From NCBI GenBank assembly GCA_049323275.1, contig JBMOOM010000089.1:124001-188000 (forward strand): 64,000 nt of DNA, read 5' to 3'. The notes under the pieces are model-generated. The model was not told where the DNA came from, made no database searches, and saw only the letters and a program-made list of their open reading frames with translations. Source of the DNA: Taklimakanibacter sp049323275 (GTDB lineage Bacteria > Pseudomonadota > Alphaproteobacteria > Rhizobiales > Aestuariivirgaceae). A program made the position numbers and the translations under genes. This document shows positions 1 through 7,122 of the stretch, in pieces (position 1 is the first letter of the stretch; every line of letters begins with the position of its first letter).

Positions 1-675
1 GACTGGTCGAAGCTGAAGGCGATCTGGCTGCTCGGCCTGCCGATCGGCGCCATCGTCGCTTTCGAAACGACCATCTTCAACGCCGCCGCTTTTCTGATGG
101 GCTGGCTCGGCGAGGCGGAGCTCGCCGCCCATGCGGTGGCGATCCAGGTCGTCACCCTGGCTTTCATGACGCCGCTCGGCATCGCCCAGGCGGCGACCGT
201 GCGCGTCGGACTGGCCTATGGCGCCGGCGACGCGCTGGGCGTCACGCGCGCCGGCTGGAGCGCCTTCATTCTCGGCACCAGCTTCATGGTCTTGACCGCC
301 ACGGCGATGATCATGATCCCCAAGCCGCTGATCGGCATCTTTCTCGACATCGATGTGCCGAGCCATCAGCCGGTGCTGGCGCTCGCGACCTCGTTCCTCG
401 TCGTCGCCGCGATATTCCAGCTCGTCGATGCCGCCCAGGTGCTGGCCGGCGGAATGCTGCGCGGGCTTCACGACACAAGGGTGCCGATGTGGTATGCGGC
501 GATCGGCTATTGGGGCATCGGCCTGCCGCTGAGCTACGTCCTGTCGCAATATACGACGCTCGGCGGTATCGGCGTCTGGGTGGGCCTGGCCTCGGGGCTC
601 GCCGCCGTCTCGGTGCTGATGGTGCAGCGCTGGCTCAACCGCGAGCGGCTGGGGCTGGTCCGGCCCCTGCTATAA
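1..675 (+). CDS. MATE family multidrug efflux transporter, C-terminal part
   Basis: The frame is open from base 1, so the gene begins outside the window; only the last 224 residues are here. The run AELAAHAVAIQ followed by a glycine- and alanine-rich segment and GLAYGAGD is typical of the second half of MATE (NorM/DinF) cation antiporters of the inner membrane. Several hydrophobic helices follow, ending in a basic tail (QRWLNRERLG). It is followed after about 50 bp by the tRNA-Leu gene. The substrate cannot be inferred. Confidence 0.85.
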   Translation, partial: DWSKLKAIWLLGLPIGAIVAFETTIFNAAAFLMGWLGEAELAAHAVAIQVVTLAFMTPLGIAQAATVRVGLAYGAGDALGVTRAGWSAFILGTSFMVLTATAMIMIPKPLIGIFLDIDVPSHQPVLALATSFLVVAAIFQLVDAAQVLAGGMLRGLHDTRVPMWYAAIGYWGIGLPLSYVLSQYTTLGGIGVWVGLASGLAAVSVLMVQRWLNRERLGLVRPLL

Positions 676-724
676 AATCCTTCACAGGTCTCGACCCGAT
701 GCTCTACAAGGGCGGCGGCTCAGC

Positions 725-810
725 GCCCCCTTGGCGGAATTGGTAGACGCACAGGACTTAAAATCCTGAGCCCACAAGGCGTCCCGGTTCGATCCCGGGA
801 GGGGGCACCA
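725..810 (+). tRNA. tRNA-Leu (anticodon UAA), CCA encoded
   Basis: A full cloverleaf can be read. The acceptor arms GCCCCCT and AGGGGGC pair, the D-arm contains TTGGTAGACGC, the anticodon stem CAGGA/TCCTG encloses the loop CTTAAAA (anticodon TAA), there is a long class II variable arm, and the T-arm is CCGGTTCGATCCCGG. CCA is encoded at 808-810. The last 16 bases are repeated at 17301-17316, so this is the attachment gene for the neighbouring element, and the tRNA stays intact after integration. Confidence 0.97.
795..810 (+). repeat. attL core: direct repeat of the tRNA-Leu 3' end
   Basis: The 16 bases CCGGGAGGGGGCACCA at the tRNA 3' end recur exactly at 17301-17316. The flanking bases differ on both sides (left copy preceded by TC and followed by GAATAT; right copy preceded by TG and followed by CTCTCA). 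This is the signature of site-specific integration into a tRNA by a tyrosine integrase. Confidence 0.9.
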
Positions 811-1337
811 GAATATTAAATAATATGATGTAAAATCAATTACATACCCTAAATGTATAATCCCGTATCTACCACCAAATCAACCTATATGGCGACACTG
901 GAAGGGCCTTGACCCGAGCGCCGGCCCGTCATCTATACCGCTCATGACCTGACGCTCTCCCGCACATAGTTCGCGCCCGCTCCCCGGCAATTAAGCCGGC
1001 AACGGCCGAGGCGCGCCTATGGAGAGTCAGAATGAACCCCGACCACAGGACCAGGAGGAGCGAGGCTCGGCGCGGCGCTCGCCATGCGCGCAGAATCCTC
1101 GACGGCAATCCGACGCTCAATGATCTGCTGATTTACTGGCACTGGAGCTGGGTAGAAAGCGACATACACGAACACTCCGGCCCCCAACATGCATACTCCC
1201 GAGGCTTCCGCGCCGTGCTCCGGCCACACATGCCGCCCTGGCGTTCGCTCAGAGGCATGGAGAAACTACGTCTCAAATCGGACTGAACGAAAGGAGGCCC
1301 CCTTACACTCGGACCGAATCAGCTCAGAAAGGAGTGC
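811..1337. other. Left end of the element, no confident gene
   Basis: The first 80 bp after attL are strikingly AT-rich compared with the GC-rich chromosome (for example AATATTAAATAATATGATG). The remainder is GC-rich, with weak overlapping open frames on both strands and no recognisable protein. It ends in a good ribosome binding site (AAGGAG) for the endonuclease at 1338. Integrase arm sites or the promoter for the defence genes would be expected here, but none can be identified by eye. Confidence 0.5.
1032..1286 (+). CDS. Possible small arginine-rich protein (doubtful)
   Basis: An 84-codon frame preceded by a purine-rich GGAGAG about 7 bases before the ATG. The product is rich in Arg and His and shows no recognisable domain. 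Minus-strand frames overlap it, so it may not be a gene. It is listed only because it fills the gap before the restriction enzyme on the same strand and has a plausible ribosome binding site. Confidence 0.22.
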   Translation: MNPDHRTRRSEARRGARHARRILDGNPTLNDLLIYWHWSWVESDIHEHSGPQHAYSRGFRAVLRPHMPPWRSLRGMEKLRLKSD

Positions 1338-2003
1338 ATGAAATGCAAGAACCTAATACCGCCGGACCTCCAAGAGCTGTACGATTTTGATGAATGGCGG
1401 AACCCCTGTGCAGTTCTAAGTGTCGCCTATCCTGAGGAATGGCAAGACATTTTGACTGTGCTGCGGAACTTCAGATTGCTCCGGCGAGATATTGGAGAAA
1501 AAGGTATCAAAGGAGGTGGCAAGAGCCTCGTGGCAATTAGAATGGATCGTATGTTTCGGGAGTTGGGCTGGACACCAATGGAGTTTGACACAAAGATCGT
1601 CGTCAACAATCATCCGATTGAGAGCCCAACGCATGAGGTAGATTGCTTCAAAGGTAAAGTTGCGCTGGAGCTCGAATGGAACAACAAGACCGAGTTCTAC
1701 GACCGCGACCTCAACAACTTCCGCTTGCTATTCGATCTCCGAGTTGCCGATGTTGGCATCATCATCACTCGAAGTGACGAGCTTCAGACGATTTTTGATG
1801 ATATGGGTAAAGGTGCCAGCTACGGCCCGACCACTACGATCTTTTCGAAGCTACAACGGAAGCTTGATGGAGGTGCCGGCGGTGGCTGTCCTGTACTCGC
1901 AATTGGCATGAAAAAATCCCTGTACATTGATGACATCGCGCGTCCGGACCTTGCAGTAAACTTCAAGACAATCGAGCGAAAGAAGAAAGGGCCAAAAAAA
2001 TGA
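1338..2003 (+). CDS. BglII/BstYI-type type II restriction endonuclease
   Basis: 221 residues. The central segment has Asp102 in HEVDC and Glu111-x-Glu113 in ALELEW, that is D-x8-E-x-E. This matches the BglII-type PD-(D/E)XK arrangement (BglII itself uses D-x8-E-x-Q). The following NNKTEFYDRDLNNFR is a conserved helix in BglII/BstYI-like enzymes. It would cut unmethylated DNA in the cytoplasm, and a site in the GATC family (AGATCT or RGATCY) is suggested by the family only. A strong AAGGAG precedes the ATG. Its stop overlaps the start of the methyltransferase in ATGA at 2000-2003. Codon use is visibly less GC-rich than the host genes, consistent with recent acquisition. Confidence 0.82.
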   Translation: MKCKNLIPPDLQELYDFDEWRNPCAVLSVAYPEEWQDILTVLRNFRLLRRDIGEKGIKGGGKSLVAIRMDRMFRELGWTPMEFDTKIVVNNHPIESPTHEVDCFKGKVALELEWNNKTEFYDRDLNNFRLLFDLRVADVGIIITRSDELQTIFDDMGKGASYGPTTTIFSKLQRKLDGGAGGGCPVLAIGMKKSLYIDDIARPDLAVNFKTIERKKKGPKK

Positions 2004-2650
2004 GCGCCGACCAGGCAGAGAAGTTGGCAGATGATCTACGCCAATTTGCTGGCAAGCGAAGGTTTCGGACCCTTCTCGTGGACCCGCCTTGGCGCTTTCA
2101 GAACCGGACGGGGAAAATGGCTCCGGAGCATCGCCGGCTGTCGCGATATCTCACCCTCTCAAATGAGGAGATTGCCGCACTGCCGGTAAGTTCGATTGTC
2201 GCGGATACTGCTCACTTGTATCTTTGGGTTCCGAATGCTTTGCTGCCTGAAGGCCTGCAGATTATGAGTGCATGGGGCTTCAAGTATAAAACGAACATCG
2301 TTTGGCATAAAATCCGGAAGGACGGAGGTTCTGACGGGCGCGGTGTGGGCTTCTACTTCCGTAATGTCACTGAGATATTGCTTTTCGGGGTTCGCGGAAA
2401 GAATGCGCGCACACTCCAACCTGGTCGCACACAGGTAAACATGATTCAGACCCGCAAAAGGGAACATTCTCGAAAGCCCGACGAGCAATATGCGATAATT
2501 GAGGCTTGCTCCCCAGGACCATACTGCGAGTTATTTGCGCGAGGAACCCGGCCCAAATGGGCAATCTGGGGCGATCAAGCCAATGAAGAATACGCTCCCA
2601 ATTGGCCTACCTACGCCCATCATTCTCGCCAGTTGATCGCTGCCGAGTAA
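2000..2650 (+). CDS. MT-A70 family adenine-N6 DNA methyltransferase
   Basis: 216 residues with the catalytic DPPW at 28-31 (LLVDPPWRFQNRTG), followed by LYLWVPNALLPEGL and FKYKTNIVWHK, the standard MT-A70 sequence blocks. C-terminal blocks include RKPDEQYAIIE and LFARGTRPKWAIWGDQ. It should transfer a methyl group from S-adenosylmethionine to adenine N6 and so protect sites from the endonuclease it overlaps by 4 bp. BglII-type nucleases are better known with cytosine-N4 methyltransferases (BglII itself), so the pairing with MT-A70 is notable. The same low-GC composition as the nuclease gene suggests they moved together. Confidence 0.88.
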   Translation: MSADQAEKLADDLRQFAGKRRFRTLLVDPPWRFQNRTGKMAPEHRRLSRYLTLSNEEIAALPVSSIVADTAHLYLWVPNALLPEGLQIMSAWGFKYKTNIVWHKIRKDGGSDGRGVGFYFRNVTEILLFGVRGKNARTLQPGRTQVNMIQTRKREHSRKPDEQYAIIEACSPGPYCELFARGTRPKWAIWGDQANEEYAPNWPTYAHHSRQLIAAE

Positions 2651-2700
2651 GCCTATGCGCCTCGCTTGCGCCGCCTTAATTGGACAGGCATATTCCCAGA

Positions 2701-3417
2701 ATGCCAAAATTTAAGGGTACCCTGGAAGACTTAAAGGACCGCCTTCTTGTTGCCGGTTGCGACGGGGAATGGGTTGAGCGTGGCAATGGCGTTCATCAGC
2801 TGAGAGGCGCTGACGGAGCGAATCTGAATTGGTCGTCAACCAAAGGGACACTCTGGTGCGATGGCGACAGGGCAACCAAGGGGGCGCTTGAAGAGCGGGT
2901 AGCCAAAGCCATCGGAGAGTCATTTGAATCCCCCCAGGAAGGCAAACCAGCGCCACAACCTCAGAATCGCAAAGTCTTTGTGGTTTATGGCCACGATGAG
3001 GTAGCCCTGAAAGAGACAGAGGGGATGCTCCTGCGGTGGGGACTAGAACCGCTTATTCTCGGTCAACTGCCATCAGGCGGCAAGACAATCATTGAGAAGT
3101 TAGAGCATTATCGGGAAGGTGTCGGCTTTGCGGTTATCATCACGACGCCTGACGACGAGGGGCATGCGAAAGAAAAACCGGAAGAAAAGCTTTTTAGGGC
3201 TCGCCAAAACGTAGTGCTTGAACTTGGAATGATGCTGGCTGTTCTGGGCCGCCCTAAGGTGGCAATTCTGATGAAAAGCGATGTGAATATGGAGAAGCCC
3301 TCAGATATTCAGGGGCTAATCTACATTCCGTGGAAAGAAAAGGTATCGGATGCAAGCGTTCAACTTGCAAAAGAGATGCACAGCCAGGGCATCAAAATCG
3401 ACCTAGCTAAGCTCTAG
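2701..3417 (+). CDS. TIR-like (CAP12/Pycsar-type TIR, PF10137-like) effector
   Basis: 238 residues from the ATG at 2701; an upstream TTG at 2680 in the same frame is less likely. Residues about 91-235 form the TIR-like nucleotide-binding domain: KVFVVYGHDE, GLEPLILGQLPSGGKTIIEKLE with a candidate catalytic Glu132, then VGFAVIITTPDDEG and ARQNVVLELGMMLAVLGR. In characterised relatives (STING-TIR, Pycsar TIR) this domain degrades NAD+. Residues 1-75 form a small separate domain of unknown role (FKGTLEDLK, GNGVHQLRGADGANLNW). No cyclase, STING or Argonaute partner is present, so its trigger is unknown. It lies 50 bp after the restriction-modification genes on the same strand and is convergent with the operon to its right (overlap 3414-3417). 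Probably an anti-phage suicide effector. Confidence 0.8.
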   Translation: MPKFKGTLEDLKDRLLVAGCDGEWVERGNGVHQLRGADGANLNWSSTKGTLWCDGDRATKGALEERVAKAIGESFESPQEGKPAPQPQNRKVFVVYGHDEVALKETEGMLLRWGLEPLILGQLPSGGKTIIEKLEHYREGVGFAVIITTPDDEGHAKEKPEEKLFRARQNVVLELGMMLAVLGRPKVAILMKSDVNMEKPSDIQGLIYIPWKEKVSDASVQLAKEMHSQGIKIDLAKL

Positions 3418-6400
3418 CCGTTTTCCACCTCTTTCTTGAGCGCCGGCACCAACATGCCGTCGATGAGCCACCGCCAATACGGCAACGATGCATAGGGCGT
3501 CAGCCGCCGAGCCGCGCCTACATCGCCGGGCGTCAGATCGCCGCCGAAGCCTGCCGACAGCAGAGACACCGCATCGGTAGCAGTGCCGACAGTCGGCCCC
3601 AGGAACGACGCCACCGCGTTGCGCGACGCATATCGCGAGGCCGGTTGCCTCTGATCCTTGTCGGGGAAGAGCGCGGCAGCGCCAGTGTAGAGCCCCGGCG
3701 CGCCGACCTTCTCAAGCGCATTGTTCGCCATGAAGGCGAGCGAGAAAATGCCCGAGCGGTCCAGGCCCTCGGCAACCCAGGTTCCGGGATTGTCGGAAAT
3801 CGGCCGGCTGGCCTCAAGCTGTTTCAGCATGTAGATGAACGTCCCAATCGTCGCCATGCCCAGGACGCCACCGATGAACCGTGCCATATCCTCCTGCAAG
3901 CCCCGGATGAGCACCCGCTGATTTGAAGCCAGCGCGAAGGACTGGAATTGCAAGAGCGCCTTCCCGGTCGGGGTATTAGCGAACAACGGAACATCACCGA
4001 CGCCCTTGCTCACAATGATGCTATCCACGTCTTTGTTGATCGCCGCCCGCCAGGAGCGCCGCAGCCACGCCAGCTCTTCCGGCCATGCCTCAGAATTCGC
4101 CACGCGCACGCCGTCAAGCGTCTCCCCATGCGCCTTGAAGAGCTGGCCGAGCTGTTCGGCGCGATCCTGGCCTAGACCGAGATAGCCCATGTAAGCTTTC
4201 TCGCCGGCCGGCAGCGCGTCGAACCCGCGTTCGGCCGCGATCTCTGCATTCTTCAAAATCCGTTCCTGCGTCATCGTCGCCGCAAGCGTCTTCTGAAAGT
4301 CGTTCCAGTGCAGCAAGCCGGTCAGGCGCGTGAACCCGACGCCGGCATTCTGCAAGAACCGCTCAAACGGAGAGTTCTGCGCATAGGGGTCCGTGATCTC
4401 GGCAAGCGTCGCCAGCCGGGATTGCAGGATACGCTCGGCAATGGCACCCGCCTGCCGCGCCTCCTGCGTCGCCATCTTGATCCCCTTGGACCGGGAGATC
4501 AGCGGCAACAGTCCGGCGCGCATGTAAGAGCCCAGGCCATGCACCATCGCCGGCCGCACTGCATCCGTCAGCGAGGCAATGACGACGCCGCCGAGCGCAA
4601 CCATATAATTGAAGAGCATCGCCGCATTGATCGTGCGCGCCCATCCGGTGTTTTGTACCTCTGGCCGGTAGTTGCCGCGCAGAAGGTCGCGCACCGCCCC
4701 AATGTCGCGAATGTCGCCACGCTCGCGCTTGTTCAATGAGGCAAGCTGTTTCGCCATTTCTTCCGGCGAGAGATCAGTGCGCGCTTCGACAGCCTGTTTC
4801 AGCGCGGCATATTCTTGCCGAACCGTCTCAATCTGTTGCTTCATATCGACCGATCCGAAACGTTCGGTCAGCTCGACGTCCGCCGACATGATGCGCGCAT
4901 AGCGCCGGCCGATAAACTCCACATCATCGTCAAGGAACTTCTCGACCAGGGTGTCAGGAATGTGGAACGTCCTGGCGGCGAGCGGCCCGCGCTTGGTGAC
5001 GATCAGGTTCAGCGGTGTAGCCCCCTCATGTTCACGGCCGGTGACCTTGGAATAGATATCGTCAACGATCTCCTCTAGGTACGCCTGCCGGTCCGCATCA
5101 TCCAGGAACTCGAAGTGTCCGCGTTGTTGCGAGCCGGCAATGTCAGCATCGAGCTTTGCCATCTTCTGGCGATCCAGGTCCGATAGCGCGCGGTTCACTT
5201 TGAGCGCGATATCCTTCATGGCCTCCGATGTGGCGAGCAGCGGACGCGTGAAATCGACACCGGCTCGCTCAAGCGCGCGCATGGTCTGCTCGAACACGTC
5301 GGCCGCTTGCGCCGCCTCCTGGTCAACGGCCCGAACAACGCGCGATCCGCCCAGGTCACCCCGAAGCGTCTCAAGAAATTCGCGGATTGTCGGACGTTCG
5401 GTACTGTCAAGGAAACCTTCCTGCCATGCCCGCAAGGCAATATCGTCCAGACCTTCGCCGCCCTTATCGTTGGACGCGGTACGACGACTCTTGCGGATCA
5501 GCCCCGGTACCTTCCGAGCCTCAGGATAGACAGCGAGCAAATCGCCCTGTGGATCAAACAGCCCGCCCTTCTGACGGCGCAGCCACCCCGAAAGGCTCTC
5601 GACCTCTTTGGGCTTCTCACCGGCACCAACGCGCCGGACAAAATCCATAATCGCGCCTTCATCGAAATCATCGGCGCTGATCTCGCCCGTCTCCAGGCGG
5701 CGTTGCATGCTCTCCTCGCGGCCGGCGATGCCCTTGACCAGGGCGTCCTTTTCCCGCTGGAGCCTACCAGTCTTCCGCGCTAGCCGTTCGGCCTCGGCCT
5801 TCTCCGCCGCATCGAGCGCGCCGGAAAGATACTGGCGCACGATAGCGCGGAACTCGCCTTCATTGGCCTCAATCCGCAACCGGTTCCAGACGCGGGTGAA
5901 GTAACTGTCAGCCGTGCTGACATGGACATCCTCCGGCAATAGCCCGGTCTCTACCGCCCTCCGCTTCAAGGGCTCGATCACAATCGAGCGCCAGGACTTG
6001 GCGACCTCAGCAACGGCCGGACGGGGGTCCTCGTCATTGCGGCGCATGGCGCGGCCAACAGCCTCGCGAAATTCCTTCCGCGTCATGACGACGCCGGACT
6101 TTCGCATACCAATATAGGCTCGCTCCTGGGCCTCCAGGGCGCGCGCAACAGCGCCATGGGTGAATTCCTTCATGACGCTTTCCGCCGCCGCGTCGCCACG
6201 GCCGGCGAGGTTCTTGCGCAAATAGACGGGCGTTTCCATCATCATCGACGCGACCGACCGCACCGCCTGCGACGGACTTGTCATCGCGCGCAGCAAAGGA
6301 TTGAGCTTCGCCGTTGCCTTCGCCACGCCGGAGGCAGCGCGGCCGGCGATTGTCAGATCGTCCAGCGTGTCCAGATCGGCCGCCGCTGCACCGACAGAGC

Positions 6401-7115
6401 CCGGGCTCGGCACCATGCCGGCCAATTCCTTGTGCAGCTCATCGGTCACCGCGTCGAAGTCAGGGCGGTCAACAGCCTTCAGCGCGTCGCCGGCCGCCTT
6501 GCGCTCAATCCCGGTCATCAGGCGCGCCGTGCCAGCGCCCAGCAAACCGCCGAGAAACATCGAGCCGCCCACCGCGAGAGCGCTCTCACCGGCCGTGCGC
6601 GTCTCCTGGCTGGCCTGTAAACCGGCCTCCTGGATCGAAGTCGCGAGCCCAGCCGAGGCCCCGAGCCGCAACGCTGACTTGGCCGCCGCATATCCGCCGC
6701 GCCCGACCTTAGCGAGCGCTCCGGCCGGCATAAGGATTGTGGGGTCGAGCACCGACGCAGCGACTTCCAAGCCCGTTCCCGTCCAGCCCGAGGCGGCGAG
6801 CGTCCGCCTATCACGCGTCTCCCGGTCAATGTCGGTCTTGACCGCCTTTGCCGCGTTGCGATTGAAGACGTTCTCGAAGCGGCCGAGATGATCCTCATAT
6901 CCCTTGACGTCATCGAACACGTTGTAAGAGCGATCCACCGTATAGAAGTCGCCGCTCATCTTGTCTGCGAGGGCTTCGCTTGAAATCACCGAGCCCACCA
7001 TATTCGACTGGCGGAACGCGGCCCCGAGCGTGGCAGTGAATTCAGGCGCGGGCGCAAGCGGCTCGCCAGGGCGCAAGGATTGAGCGGGTAGTGACAGGCT
7101 ATCATCGAAGGGCAT
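3414..7115 (-). CDS. Very large internal-virion / ejection-like protein (1233 aa)
   Basis: Last gene of the TerS operon, 7 bp after the 885-aa gene. Residues about 115-205 are glycine/alanine-rich and hydrophobic with two or more potential membrane segments (LDPTILMPAGALAKVG, ALAVGGSMFLGGLLGAG). The middle is a long, charged, helical region. The last 400 residues contain further hydrophobic stretches (MLFNYMVALGGVVIASL, RFIGGVLGMATIGTFIYML) and the segment ALLQFQSFALASNQRVLIRG. The large size, mixed helical and membrane-active character and position after a transglycosylase-bearing virion protein resemble the internal core or ejection proteins of podoviruses (T7 gp15/gp16 type), which form a DNA-translocation channel in the host envelope. 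Assignment is by architecture and context, not by a diagnostic motif. Confidence 0.6.
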   Translation of the reverse strand: MPFDDSLSLPAQSLRPGEPLAPAPEFTATLGAAFRQSNMVGSVISSEALADKMSGDFYTVDRSYNVFDDVKGYEDHLGRFENVFNRNAAKAVKTDIDRETRDRRTLAASGWTGTGLEVAASVLDPTILMPAGALAKVGRGGYAAAKSALRLGASAGLATSIQEAGLQASQETRTAGESALAVGGSMFLGGLLGAGTARLMTGIERKAAGDALKAVDRPDFDAVTDELHKELAGMVPSPGSVGAAAADLDTLDDLTIAGRAASGVAKATAKLNPLLRAMTSPSQAVRSVASMMMETPVYLRKNLAGRGDAAAESVMKEFTHGAVARALEAQERAYIGMRKSGVVMTRKEFREAVGRAMRRNDEDPRPAVAEVAKSWRSIVIEPLKRRAVETGLLPEDVHVSTADSYFTRVWNRLRIEANEGEFRAIVRQYLSGALDAAEKAEAERLARKTGRLQREKDALVKGIAGREESMQRRLETGEISADDFDEGAIMDFVRRVGAGEKPKEVESLSGWLRRQKGGLFDPQGDLLAVYPEARKVPGLIRKSRRTASNDKGGEGLDDIALRAWQEGFLDSTERPTIREFLETLRGDLGGSRVVRAVDQEAAQAADVFEQTMRALERAGVDFTRPLLATSEAMKDIALKVNRALSDLDRQKMAKLDADIAGSQQRGHFEFLDDADRQAYLEEIVDDIYSKVTGREHEGATPLNLIVTKRGPLAARTFHIPDTLVEKFLDDDVEFIGRRYARIMSADVELTERFGSVDMKQQIETVRQEYAALKQAVEARTDLSPEEMAKQLASLNKRERGDIRDIGAVRDLLRGNYRPEVQNTGWARTINAAMLFNYMVALGGVVIASLTDAVRPAMVHGLGSYMRAGLLPLISRSKGIKMATQEARQAGAIAERILQSRLATLAEITDPYAQNSPFERFLQNAGVGFTRLTGLLHWNDFQKTLAATMTQERILKNAEIAAERGFDALPAGEKAYMGYLGLGQDRAEQLGQLFKAHGETLDGVRVANSEAWPEELAWLRRSWRAAINKDVDSIIVSKGVGDVPLFANTPTGKALLQFQSFALASNQRVLIRGLQEDMARFIGGVLGMATIGTFIYMLKQLEASRPISDNPGTWVAEGLDRSGIFSLAFMANNALEKVGAPGLYTGAAALFPDKDQRQPASRYASRNAVASFLGPTVGTATDAVSLLSAGFGGDLTPGDVGAARRLTPYASLPYWRWLIDGMLVPALKKEVENG

Positions 7116-7122
7116 TTTTACC

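Noticed and set aside
1017..1229. Minus-strand 70-codon frame near the left end of the element
   Set aside because: No ribosome binding site and low-quality composition; overlaps another weak frame on the plus strand.
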